In this document: in pieces, positions 11,226 to 22,746 of the stretch | Layout of the letters: each line of letters begins with the position of its first letter | Numbering within the stretch: position 1 is the stretch's first letter | NCBI GenBank assembly: GCA_002900995.3 | Contig: CM035311.1 | Location: 2,852,001 to 2,916,000 of the forward strand | Length of the DNA: 64,000 nucleotides | Direction of reading: 5' to 3' | Source of the DNA: Ganoderma boninense | Taxonomy: Eukaryota; Basidiomycota; Agaricomycetes; Polyporales; Polyporaceae | Notes under the pieces: generated by a model | Database searches by the model: none | What the model was told of the DNA's origin: nothing | Seen by the model: the letters and a program-made list of their open reading frames with translations, nothing else | Made by a program: the position numbers and the translations under genes

Positions 11226-12504
11226 ATGGTTTCCGCCACCCTTCTCATTACTCTCCTTACTACCGTCACTTCCATTGCTTTCGCTGCGCCGGCGCCCGCG
11301 AAATCCAACACGAACAACAACTTGAAGAAGAGCGTCGTCCACCAAGCCACCAGTTTCTCCTTCGCCGACCCCGGTCTCATATTCACGACGTCAGACAAAA
11401 CATGGCGGGCGTACTCGACCTCGAGCAGCCACGGCCTCGTCCCCATGGTCAAGTCAACCGACTTTAAGACATGGAGCCAGCCGGAGAACGTGCTCAGCAG
11501 CGTCGGGTCTTGGGCCAAGGGGTGAGTGCACCACTGCGGTTTGATCTCCATGTTTGAATTGACGGCGCTGACCGCGGATCTCCTTCCTTTCCCCCGTCCC
11601 CCGCGTATGTCTTCGCCGGTGTTGCAGTGCCGTCTGGGCACCCGACGTCCGTAGGATCAAGGAGGGCCACTTCGTCATGTACTGTGAGTAGCCGTCCTTT
11701 GTTCCGATGGAAGCTGGTCCCGGGAGATTTACGCTGACACCATGGCTATGCAGACACCGCACAACGCAAGACCGGGCCCAGCAACGACCACTGCATCGGC
11801 ATCGCGACTTCGAGCAGCGCTGAAGGCCCATTCACGCCGCTGTCGAAGCCGCTTATTTGCGACCTCGCGAATGGCGGCGTAATCGACGCGTCGGGCTTCG
11901 AGGCCCCTGGGGGCGCGCTATACATCCTCTGGAAGGTCGATGGGAACTCGGCGGGCAAGTCGACCCCAATCAAGATACAGCACGTCGGCGCGAACGGGTA
12001 CGACCTCCTCGGCGAGCCCGCCACGCTCATTAGCAACGACTCGAGCGACGGGGGGCTCACTGAGGCGCCGTCCATGGTGTACTGGGACGGATGTGAGTGT
12101 TCAACTCGCCGCCTTGGATGTGGAGGAAGTACTAACCGAGGCGTAACGTCTGTAGGGTACTACCTCTTCTACTCGACGCACAACTACAACACGCTCGGGT
12201 ACGACGTCAAGTATGCCGTCTCCCAGAAGCTCAACGCGCCCTTCAAGAAGGTGTCATCCTTCCTCTCCAGGTACGCCGCACCCTGCCCTCTTTCTTGACT
12301 ACTGGAGTGCTGACTGCTCTCTGCGCATACAGCGGCAACTTCGGCACCGCAGGTCCCGGCGGCCTGACCGCGATCAACGTCGCGAACAAGTACATCAACA
12401 TGGTGTTCCACTCGGACATCAACGGCAAGTCCGCAGGGGGAGGCCGCGCGATGTGGTCGATCAGCAACCTCTGCTTCAGCAAAGGCGTCGCTAAGGCGTG
12501 CTAA
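11226..12504 (+). CDS. Secreted glycoside hydrolase family 43 enzyme
   Basis: Exons 11226-11521, 11628-11683, 11754-12092, 12156-12270, 12333-12504 give 325 aa. N-terminal signal peptide (MVSATLLITLLTTVTSIAFA). The five-bladed propeller family is recognised by its catalytic triad: Asp in SFADPGLIF (about residue 48, general base), Asp in GGVIDASGFEAP (pKa modulator), and Glu in GLTEAPSMVYWDG (general acid), plus AVWAPDVRRI and GWYYLFYST. GH43 enzymes are arabinofuranosidases, xylosidases or arabinanases acting on hemicellulose side chains; the exact substrate is not decided by the sequence. All splice junctions restore conserved strands. The protein ends KAC with no carbohydrate-binding module. 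Confidence 0.92.
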
Positions 12505-14774
12505 GCCCCCCCGAGTCTCGACTGGCGCTGCATCATGCCCCGCCTTCGAGTCCTCGTGTTCCGAGTCTCGCGTTGAACGCGAACATACCCCAACCCTCCA
12601 GCGCTAGTAGTTGTAGTACTGCCCTGGTCATGATACCGACGGACAATGCTTTTTTGAACTTTGTGAATGATAATGTCTCTAGCTTTTTTGGCTGGCAGAA
12701 CCTGACCGTCAATAGCTCTGATCTTGTTCTGACGCTCAGCACGGAAATCATTTTCGTTCAGGCCACCCTCCGCAGTTCCATCTCATCGCAATGTGTGATT
12801 TGGAACACGAGGATTCATGAGGACATGACTGATCAAGCGTCAGTGCGACATAACCATACCGTACAGGAAGCCACAAGGTTGATCTGGCAGGAGCCTGGAG
12901 GAGCTTGCATAGGGACTAGAGAGCCAGAGCCGGATTACTCTCGTATCTTCTATAGTAAAACACGAAAACCCAAAAAGGAAATCAACCGTTTCAATTACTA
13001 TTTTAGGCAGGTGCATGTATCCGAGACCCCGCCCAAGCAGACGAGGGATGCTCAGAGATAGTTTCCGGCTCCATATACTGCCTCCTAGATACATTAGCTA
13101 TATGCATCCGTATTCCCTTGATCCAAATCCCTTATCCTAAGGCTTGAGAGTAAGATGAAGGAGGTCGGCCCAAGATGTGGCTGAAGCGCTTATCCATAGG
13201 TTTTGGCGCTGAAGACAGCCGACGCCTATACGCTCCTGTACGATGGTCAAGTCGAACCTCTACAACGACGCATCCACCACAGTTGCGACACCCCTCCGCT
13301 ACCTTCATATTCACTGGCTTTCGCTTCATGCTTTTCTCTCAGCTTCTTCAAGATGGATGCAATTCCTGCAGTGGGTTCTTTGACGGTAAGCTCACTCGGA
13401 CACGCATACTAATAGCCGCCACGTCGACTGAGACCCAGCTCAGTGGACAGACACCTAACAACAAGTACGCGGTTCTCGAGGCTGTGAAGGAGGGGTCAGG
13501 GAATGGGCGAGGCTCAACGTCTCAGGCGGGATTGGGACTATGATCCAGCATCAATGGGGTACGCAATCATGTGTACCCCTCTGTGTTGACGTGCTGACTT
13601 GAACGCCTCCAGATGAGACATCCCTATGCGGCGCGGCACGGTGCGTTATACTTTTGACATCGTTGGTCCGGCAGAAACTCTTCAATGTAGTAGCAGGAGC
13701 TCATGCAGATATAGGATATGACAAGCAACGTCTCTTGCCAATGATTATTCCCCGGGACTGCTGTACAATACTCGACCTGCCTGCGTCGTGCCATATGCAT
13801 GCAACTTCAATGGAAGGTGAGTCATTCTGGCATATGTCGCATTATGTCCGTGCCTAAATCTGAGATACGAGCTGCAAAGGTTGAAGGGTGCATGGCCACG
13901 CCGAAAGACATGCGCACATCGGAACGACCACCAGTCGGACGCTTGAGGAACAGAAGAGGTGAGCCAGGGAACGAGGACGAGGTTATGCATACTGCCGAGC
14001 TTGAGACGGAAACATTTGGACCCATCGGGGTATGTCCACATTCAGAAACTGTCTCTGCGGCGCAGCTTCACACAGAGAGGACGTAGGTCACGAACTGTGT
14101 TGGGCTGAAGCTACTGAGAACTTTAACAGGCTGTATTCTCCGTGTTATTTCTCACGCTACTGCTCTGAGAAGCACCCGGCCATTCATGCCTCCACAGGAG
14201 CCAGAAGGGCGTGGCGCATTGAGGGCGGGCGACAGCCCGGCCGATGTGCGCCGCGGGGCTTGAGTTGCTGATACCGTATCGGGGCTTGATATACATCGCC
14301 ACCCTTTACTCGGTTTCAAGCGTCAGCCTTCCGCCTTCTAGGTATATGTCACTGTAGTTTGGTACATGAGATGTAAATAATCATTCCAGACTTAAGCCTC
14401 TCAGCTTGAAATCTCCCTTCTCGGGGCAACGGCACGGGAATCTGCTAGTTAACCATGTATCCCGATTGCCGTCCAACACCGCGAAGCGCCGACATGTATC
14501 CCGATATGGGAATCCTCCGAGCCGCCGGTAGGTTTTCCCAGGGGGACGGAGCATGGCCCCTCATGGCCCGTGCCCGGGCTTGGGTGCGGCCATAACAATC
14601 TTGTTGTCGGCGTGGCCGAGGGCGCAGAACACAGTGTGTAAGATTGACGATCCTATACAAAACAGTGCCGATAACAATACAGCTGTGATACAAGGGAGAC
14701 AAACCAACTCGAGAGTAGTAAGCCAAAATGCAAGTCCTACCGGTATCAGACAAAACCCGGAAGCAAAAAAAATC
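12505..14774. other. Long intergenic stretch, one weak small-gene candidate
   Basis: 2.3 kb without a recognised gene between the GH43 stop and the SGF29 stop. The only structure noted is a possible two-exon frame of 45 codons at 13353-13543, listed separately. The rest holds short open frames on both strands. Confidence 0.45.
13353..13543 (+). CDS. Candidate two-exon small protein (45 aa), unrecognised
   Basis: ATG at 13353, exon 13353-13385, a 53-bp intron with GTAAGC donor, a canonical ACTAAT branch site and a CCCAG acceptor, then exon 13439-13543 to TGA. The predicted peptide begins MDAIPAVGSLT and ends SQAGLGL, hydrophilic, no signal peptide or domain. The intron signals are good but the product is short and unknown, so it may be chance or a gene fragment. 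Confidence 0.22.
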
Positions 14775-15619
14775 CTAGTCCTCGCGTGTCAGTGGCCACC
14801 CAACGACCCACATAGCCTGAACCATGTGTTCCTGATCGTCGTCGTCCTCGAACTTGAGTTTATACATGGAAACTTGAGGCCACCTTGCCGCCCCTCCGCC
14901 CTGCATCGAGATGGGAACATCAGGACAGCAAATAATGAGAGAAAAAATGAGCGGGGCTTACACGTCCTGCGGTGTTCAGGTCCTTAGGGCTAGCGATGAC
15001 CTCCGCGCGATAGAAGCAGCTGGAATCTGGGTAAAGCGCCAGAACCGTGGCGCCCGCCGCGAACTCGGGGTACGCGTTCAGGTGTGTAGCACTGTCCGGA
15101 TGTGCGTTCGGGTCGGGCAACGGGATAATCGCTCGCAGCGTGGTGTTGAACCGCCTTACGCCACAATGTCAGTGTCGTTATCCACGGTCGGATATCTAGT
15201 CTACTCACAGTCCCGGTTGTCCGTCCTCCTGTGGTTCGGGGTCCTGGACTTCGTACCTGGAATCTAGACAGTTAGTCACGCGGTACTGCGTTCGATGTGA
15301 GGTCGTACCGATTCTCGACCTCGTCGATACACTTGGTGACGACGGCAAGGATCCACTCTTCGTCTTTTCCACCCGTGGCAGCGTCCGTTTGGCTCGTATT
15401 TGTCGGCGGGTGCCAGTGGAAGGCAACTTTACGTCCCTCTTGGAGAGGAGCTTCTCGCGGTGCCTCAGGTTCAGGAGAGGAAGGTATCGACTGCTGGGGC
15501 CCAGATGAGCCCCTCAGTGGCAGAGTGATCGACATCGAACGGGATGGCGTAGCGGCCGCGGGGTGGGAGGTGGTGGTGCAACGGATGGAGAGGTCACTTG
15601 TGCAACGTAAGCAAGTCAT
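14775..15619 (-). CDS. SGF29: SAGA-associated factor 29 (tandem Tudor SGF29 domain)
   Basis: Exons on the minus strand: 15619-15309, 15256-15209, 15154-14962, 14900-14775, 225 aa. The C-terminal half matches the SGF29 tandem Tudor domain that reads H3K4me2/3 for the SAGA acetyltransferase: GRKVAFHW, EEWILAVVTKC, ENRYEVQDPEPQEDG, the second Tudor signature VLALYPDSSCFYRAEV, and YKLKFEDDDDQ near the end. An in-frame stop precedes 15619; a second in-frame ATG at 15535 would give 197 aa. The N-terminal coiled coil usual in SGF29 is not found, and the nearby plus-strand gene leaves little room for it. It is divergent from the SFH5 gene. Confidence 0.85.
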
Positions 15620-15786
15620 CTTATCAGATACGCGCTACGCCGAACGGCCGCCCAACCGCGCGCCGACGGCCCTCGCCCGCTCTCGCTCTCGCCACTCGCT
15701 CCTCGCATAGTGCGCATATACCCACCTTCGCGACCGACAGCGCACCACGACCAGCGACGCATACAACTTATACCACGACCTCCACA

Positions 15787-17470
15787 ATGTCCAGCGAGAA
15801 CACTGAGCCCATCCCTGTCCCTCCTCCGGCCACCGGCGGGCCTGCTAGCACGATCGAACCGACCCCTGCCGTCACGACTGCTGCTGCTGCCTCTGAGTTG
15901 GACCCTACACCCACGGCGACTGCCTCAGAACCCACACCCGCGCCCGTGGCAGAGGCCACTGCGAAGTCGGAAGGTACGTTCCCAGACTAGCTGTCCGCTG
16001 AGCTTCTGGGTGGGACAGTAGTAGTACGATACTGACTCGTGGTCTCGTCATGCCACTCTCATATCGCATTTATTCGAACTTATCCGTGCGCTACGCTCGT
16101 GTACGTGCTCGGGGCGTGTCCGCCTTGCACGCCTTACTTTACTTCCGCATCCCCTTCGACTTCCCCGTCGTCACGTCGGCGCATCTGCACACCTGACACG
16201 ATGCCCGCCAAAGAGCCCACGCCCGCCGAGCCCAGCGTCGCCGCGGTGGAGGACAAGAAGAAGGATGACGAGCCCCAGAACAAGCTGACGAAGAAGTTCA
16301 CCGACGATGAGTGGAAGGCGGTCAAGGAGCTGCGCGTACGTCCCCCCTCCCTCCCTTCCCCACACCTCTTGCCCATCTACGGTCTGACGCTAATCCGCCC
16401 TTCCGTTGGCTCCGTAGGCCCAGCTCCCGAGCGTTTTCGAGAAAGCATACCCAGATACCAAGCCCGCCCCGTCCTCAGTCACGATTTGGGGCGTCGAGCT
16501 CTCCACGACGCCCTCGGCGAAGGCGTCCGTGATCCTCGTCAAGTTCCTGCGCGCGCGCACGCTCGTGGTGAGCGACGCGGCGGACATGCTCGTCGCGACG
16601 CTCAAGTGGCGCGCGGAGATCGACATCGACGCGATCATGCAGGAGGAGTTCGACCAGGAGCTGTTCGGAAGGCTGGGCAAGGTGTACGGGAAGGACAAGG
16701 ACGGCCGGCCGGTCGCGTGGAATCTTTACGGGGAGGTCAAGGATATGAAGGCCGTGTTTGGGGACACGCAGAAGTTCATTAGGTGCGTGTCGTAGCGATT
16801 CTGTTTGCGAGTGAGAAGAGGCAAGAGGCAAATGTGGCGAGAGTAAGCAACGACGGGTGCTGACGACTTTGTGTGTGCGAAGGTGGCGCGTGCAGTTCAT
16901 GGAGCAGAGCATCGAGTTCCTCGACTTCGAGACGATCGACCAGATGGTCCAGATCCACGGTGCGTCTGTCCTGTCATCACTCCGTCATTATCATCATTCT
17001 TGACGCGTCGTTCCCCTGTGGCGCGGCCTCCGCAACAGACTACGAGGGCGTAAGCATGACTTCGCGCGACGCGGCGCAGAAGGCGGCCGCGAAGGAGGCG
17101 ACGACCGTCTTCCAGAACTACTACCCTGAGTTCCTGGTGCGTCTGTCCTCCTTCCCTCCTCCCCCTCTCTGTCTGTTTGCCTCTGAGTCCGGCCGCTGAC
17201 GCTTCTGCCGCGTCCTTCTCCCACCTGCGCCTCGCCTTCACGGCCTTCGTCTTCTCGATTATCGCGCCGCAGTCGCGCAAGTTCTTCATCAACGTGCCGA
17301 CGCTGCTCACATGGGTCTTCTGGCTCTTCAAGCCGCTCATCTCGGCGGCAACGCTTGCTAAGATGGCTGTCGTCGGTTCGGGCGCGAAGACGATTGGCGC
17401 GGAGCTCTCTCTGGTCGTCGACGTGAAGGAGCTTCCGAAGCGGTATGGTGGTGAGGCAGATGATTTCTGA
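15787..17470 (+). CDS. SFH5: Sec14-like phosphatidylinositol transfer protein, SFH5 type
   Basis: Exons 15787-15973, 16214-16335, 16418-16782, 16883-16959, 17039-17136, 17273-17470 give 348 aa. After a Pro/Thr/Ala-rich leader come the CRAL-TRIO N-terminal helices (KASVILVKFLRARTLVVSDA, LVATLKWR) and the lipid-binding CRAL-TRIO domain (GRPVAWNLYGEVKD, FQNYYPEFL, FFINVPTLLTWVFWLFKPL), ending with KELPKRYGGEADDF. SFH5 proteins exchange phosphatidylinositol between membranes at plasma-membrane/ER sites. The first intron (15974-16213, 240 bp) is longer than the others. If exon 1 is wrong, translation could begin at an ATG at 16201, 4 codons before the junction and in the same frame; both leaders have the same EPTPA-rich composition. 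Confidence 0.87.
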
Positions 17471-17767
17471 GTACTTATCTGAAGGAGTATGCGCGATGCG
17501 TTCGCGCTTTGATTTAGAGCAGCTTAGCTTTGATTTGCTTGTATAATAGTCATAACTCATACCCACAGTCCCTACGCTATCCCTGCGGCTCGCCTCTCCC
17601 TTGTTCACGGTTCACTGATTTTCTTACTTAACTCACAATCATATGCACTCCACTGATTGACACACAATGCCCGACAAGAAATCGAAGATGGAGAATAAAT
17701 CATTAACTACTGAACAATAGAAATACAGCCCGATGCAAGAATACAAAGACGACAACACCACAATCTC

Positions 17768-18292
<525 letters not shown>

Positions 18293-18640
18293 TGCTGATA
18301 GAGTTGTAGTGCGTTGGTGGTGATGGAAAAGCGGTGAAGGGCGTGCGCGGGGTGGTGGCGAAGGTGGGTGGGTGGAGGAGGCAGCGCTTGCGAGGATAGT
18401 TATATAGGGGCGCGACGCGTCCGCATCACGTGCAGACGCGAGCGCGTTTAACGCCGATCAACAAGATTAAGGTTCATGCACGTGATGAGCCACAACCGCG
18501 TCTCATATAAGCGGTCTCGGGGCGGGAGCTTCTCTCATTCGATCCCCCGTCTACCTCCGCCTACCTGCCATTGCTCTCGACTGCTCGTCGACAACCAAGC
18601 TCTCGCGACTTCGTCAAACCAACCAACTTCTATCACAAAC
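18293..18640. promoter_or_regulatory. Divergent H3-H4 promoter with TATA boxes and a CACGTG dyad
   Basis: 348 bp between the two histone start codons. A TATATAA on the minus strand (18406-18400) lies about 108 bp before the H3 ATG; CATATAAG (18504-18511) lies about 130 bp before the H4 ATG. Near the midpoint the 10-mer ATCACGTGCA (18425-18434) is repeated as its exact reverse complement (18477-18486), so two CACGTG sites face each other 52 bp apart. Shared control of both histones in S phase is expected. Confidence 0.75.
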
Positions 18641-19301
<661 letters not shown>

Positions 19302-20146
19302 AAGGTGTCTCTGTGTGGTGTATATCTCGGACATTCTTCGGTGTATTATTATTTAGTGTACAACAGGAAGACGGTAATGGCGATTCTGATGCCACGAACG
19401 ATGCGCGTGATTGAAGAGTGAACAATCTCGGAGGAGCGGGGCTCGCTGTTTTGATGGCCATTCAGTCCTCACTGCTGAGTCTATTTCGACGTACTTCTCC
19501 ATGACCATGCCTGCTCAGATCGTGCGTCCATCTGCCTTTGTCCTTGAGTTGTGCTAACCATGAGGGCATGTTCTAGGTGTTGCTGTCACCCTCTGCGACG
19601 CTAGATCGGTGTCCATGGGTGGGGTGTCTGCCTAATCGCTCGCCGCGAGGCGTTGGACGTCTGCGATTGCGCGGCCGCTACGGTGATTTCTCTGGGATTC
19701 CTGCTTGCGCGAGGTATCAGCCCATGTCGTTAAATACCCCTCCATCCACCTTGGGAAGTCTGCAGGCCCCCGCCGCCGGTAATTCTCCGTCCTTGGTCCA
19801 TTCTGCTGGCCCCGGGGCCCCACGTTCGGCTCCCCCTTGACCCCGCCCAACCACCGGTCACCGTCCTCCCTCGACCTCGCCGCGCGCCCCTCCGCGGACC
19901 CGGCAGCCACACTGCTCACCCAATCCCCGTCTCTGCGTATCGGGGCTGTTCGTGCAAGCCCACGCCTTTAGACTCGGTCTCCCGACTTCCTACGGCTATC
20001 TTCTTCGCTTCTTCTTCCCCTCCTCCCTCTACTACTTCTCAGCCCCTCGACTCCCCTGGCCCCCCCTCATCCCTCCCCTTCATCGCCCTCAGCTCCAACG
20101 GGCCCTCACGACAATCCTCGGCCAGACTTGCAACTTCCGCACCGCG
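19302..20146. other. Intergenic between H4 and F-box gene
   Basis: H4 3' flank, then GC-rich leader of the F-box gene. An open frame in phase with the F-box CDS extends upstream but has no ATG before 20147, so it is treated as 5' UTR. Confidence 0.5.
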
Positions 20147-21465
20147 ATGGTGCTCCAGCTCCCGAACGAAACTTTGCATGCTATCTTCGAACACCTCACC
20201 CCCTCCTCGCTCGCCGTGGTCGCCCGCACGTCGTACCGCTTCCACCTCGTTGCCGAGCGCGTGCTCTATATCTCTATTGTCATCCAGGAATCGCTTCCAC
20301 GCGACGCCCCGATACCTAGGAGCACGTACAACTGCGCCTCCACGCTCCTCGCGCGCCCGCATCTAGCCGAGGTTGTCCGCAAATTTTCCATTCGATGGCA
20401 GACAGATACAGGGCCACGAGACGCATATCTCCCTGCCGTCGCCCCGACGCTGCACGCACTGAATGCCGCGCTACGCACGCTCGCAGCGCTCGAACAGCTC
20501 GACCTCGCGCTCGGACTCGCCGGCACGCCGCTCGACGCGCACGCAGTGCTCAACGGATGTGCGTTCCCTACCCTGCGCGTGTTCGCGCTGAGCGGCGTGG
20601 GGCGCGGGGCCCTCTCCCCAAAACTCTACCAGGGCTGCACAACGTCCGCATCGCTCGCTTGCTTCCTCACACACACCCCGTCCATCTCCGCGCTACACCT
20701 CCTCGACAGCTACGAGCCGCTCGCCCTTCAGCCCGCCGCGCTACCTCACCTGCAAGTGTTTCGCGGGAGCGCGATCGCCGCGGCGGGCGTGCTGCCTGGG
20801 CGACCGGTACGCCTGCTCGGGCTCGTCGGGCACGAGTTCATCACAGAGCGGGACCTGGAGCGCATCGCGTGCTCGCGCGAGCCCATCCGCCGGCTCGACC
20901 TCAGCCTCATGAGCGTCACCCCTCTCCTACTGCGCGACATCTCGCGGCACCTCGGCGCCGCGGTCGAGGTGCTCAAGGTCAAGCTCGCGCTACGGCACAC
21001 GCTGCACTTCGCGCTCTCCGGCATCGTAAGTACCCCCCATCTCTCTCTCCCCGGCCGCCCCCTTCCTCCGTTTTCTCCTTCTGCGTCTGCGCGCGTGTGC
21101 GTCCTGTCCTTACCTTCACCCTTTCCCCCTCCTTCCTTCCCCTCCCGCATGCACCCCCCACCCCTCCCCCGCCTCTCCGCCGCAACACCTCCCGCCGCCC
21201 ACAGAGCCTCCTCGCAGGCCTCTCCCCCGTGCTCGGCGCGTTCCCTGCGCTGCGGCAGCTCGACCTGTCCCCGACGTCCGTCGACGGCGTTGGGCGGGGC
21301 AACGCGCTCGAGGAGAGCGCGCTCTGCACGACGTGGGCGCGCGCGTGCCCCGCCCTCCGCCACGTCGTGTTCCCCAGCCGCGCGGAGTGGCGCCGCGGCG
21401 GGGGCGCGCCGGACGTGTGGGTCGCCGACGCGGGCGCGGGCGCGACGGTATGGACCAGGCACTAG
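20147..21465 (+). CDS. F-box protein, basidiomycete type
   Basis: Exons 20147-21025 and 21205-21465 give 379 aa. The N-terminus is an F-box (LQLPNETLHAIFEHLTPSSLAVVARTSYRF is the matching stretch, about residues 3-32) that would bind Skp1 in an SCF ubiquitin ligase. The rest is Leu/Ala-rich with irregular LRR-like strands (LEQLDLALGL, IRRLDLSLMSV, LRQLDLSPTSV). The substrate is unknown; such genes are expanded in Agaricomycetes. The 179-bp intron is CT-rich. GC content is very high, which opens long frames on other strands. The C-terminus ends WTRH. Confidence 0.75.
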
Positions 21466-22746
21466 AGTTCTCGAGGTGAGACGAGTGCCGACCTTTTTTT
21501 CGCCCTTGATCCTAGCACCTGTTCCGGCCGTGGGGGTGATGACGGTAGCAGGGGGAGGATGGGGCCGTGGGCCCGGTCGACGGGGGCGAGGTCGAGTCAG
21601 AGAGATATAGAAGCAGCGAGGCTCGAGAGGAAAGCCCAATGGGTCTCTAGGTGTCCATGGTAAGTCTTCGACCTCGCGCGATTCGTCTACATTGATCCTC
21701 ACCTTTCGCATAGGCCCCCCCCCCGCACATTGCACGAATTCGGTCTTCCTTTTTCAGTACATCCCACATCAACTAGCCCGACGAACAGTGCCGCGATCCG
21801 CAATCCGCAATCCGCCACCATGTATTCTTACCACTTGCACATACGCACGTCCCCGTCCCGCGCTCTATAACGTGTATTTATGGCACACATCGCACCGCGA
21901 CCACTGTACTTCATTTCGCAAGCTCTCGGCCGCCGCCGATCGCACAGAGCTCCCCTCCCGTCCCTTCCGCCCGCCGCTGTCTTCCCGAGGCGAGGCAGAC
22001 GATCCACAAATGTGGTATTGTGCACGAGCATGGGGCACCGTCACTGGCTGCGCTGCGCGCACACACATAAGTCCAGAGCTATATATATGGGTCCGTTGTG
22101 TGTCCAGGTTGTCCGCTGTGCCTCCATTGTCCACGCTGAAAGCCTGAGAAGGGCCCACCCAGGAACAGAAATGGGAAGCGTGCCGTACAGTATCCTTCCT
22201 TCTCCCCCTCCCCCCTACCCCTGCTACGTAAGGTTCAGGACGCCCTCGGTGCTTGATGACGACATGGCGGAAAATTCTCATTGAGAGTAAGCCAGGTTCA
22301 GAAGGAGCTACTGCTTGCGAGGCACCAGAGGATTCGCGGCGTAAAAGGAAGAGAAACAGCGGATGTGATCGAACCGAAGTGAATATTTCAGGGACCGGAA
22401 CCAATAAGATAGAATTGCGAGTACAAACGACGACAACGACGAGTGTCCAGATACAGTCATCGCGCAGGCTCGGAGCGCCCGCTCCGCGCCCGATATACCA
22501 ACATACCGCCGGGGTAAAGAGGAAAGAGATATCAGGAAGGAGGGGAGGAGGGAGGCATATGTACGGCGGGGGAGATAGTACGGGAAGTAGTCTGTAGGAA
22601 ATACAGTAAATATTGGGGGGTATACACATAACCGATGCATAAAAAACCACGAGGAATAGAGTAGGAGTCAGGACAGGGCGCGTCGATAGCCACATAGTAG
22701 CCACGGCTGGTAGATTTGAAGCTTGATCAAGTGCAGAAGCCGCCAT
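21466..22746. other. Intergenic, low-complexity, no gene
   Basis: Lies between the F-box gene and the 3' end of the RhoGAP gene. Contains C-rich (around 21716), pyrimidine-rich and purine-rich (22530-22580) tracts. A long minus-strand open frame (22746-21865) is low complexity and has no domain. Confidence 0.5.

Noticed and set aside
20395..21465. Plus-strand Arg-rich open frame of 356 codons
   Set aside because: Out-of-frame reading of the GC-rich F-box gene; no domain and extreme Arg content.
20746..21735. Minus-strand open frame of 329 codons
   Set aside because: Antisense shadow of the F-box gene, Arg/Gly-rich with no domain.
21865..22746. Minus-strand open frame of 293 codons next to the RhoGAP gene
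   Set aside because: Low complexity, spans tracts of homopolymer-like sequence, no splice or domain support.
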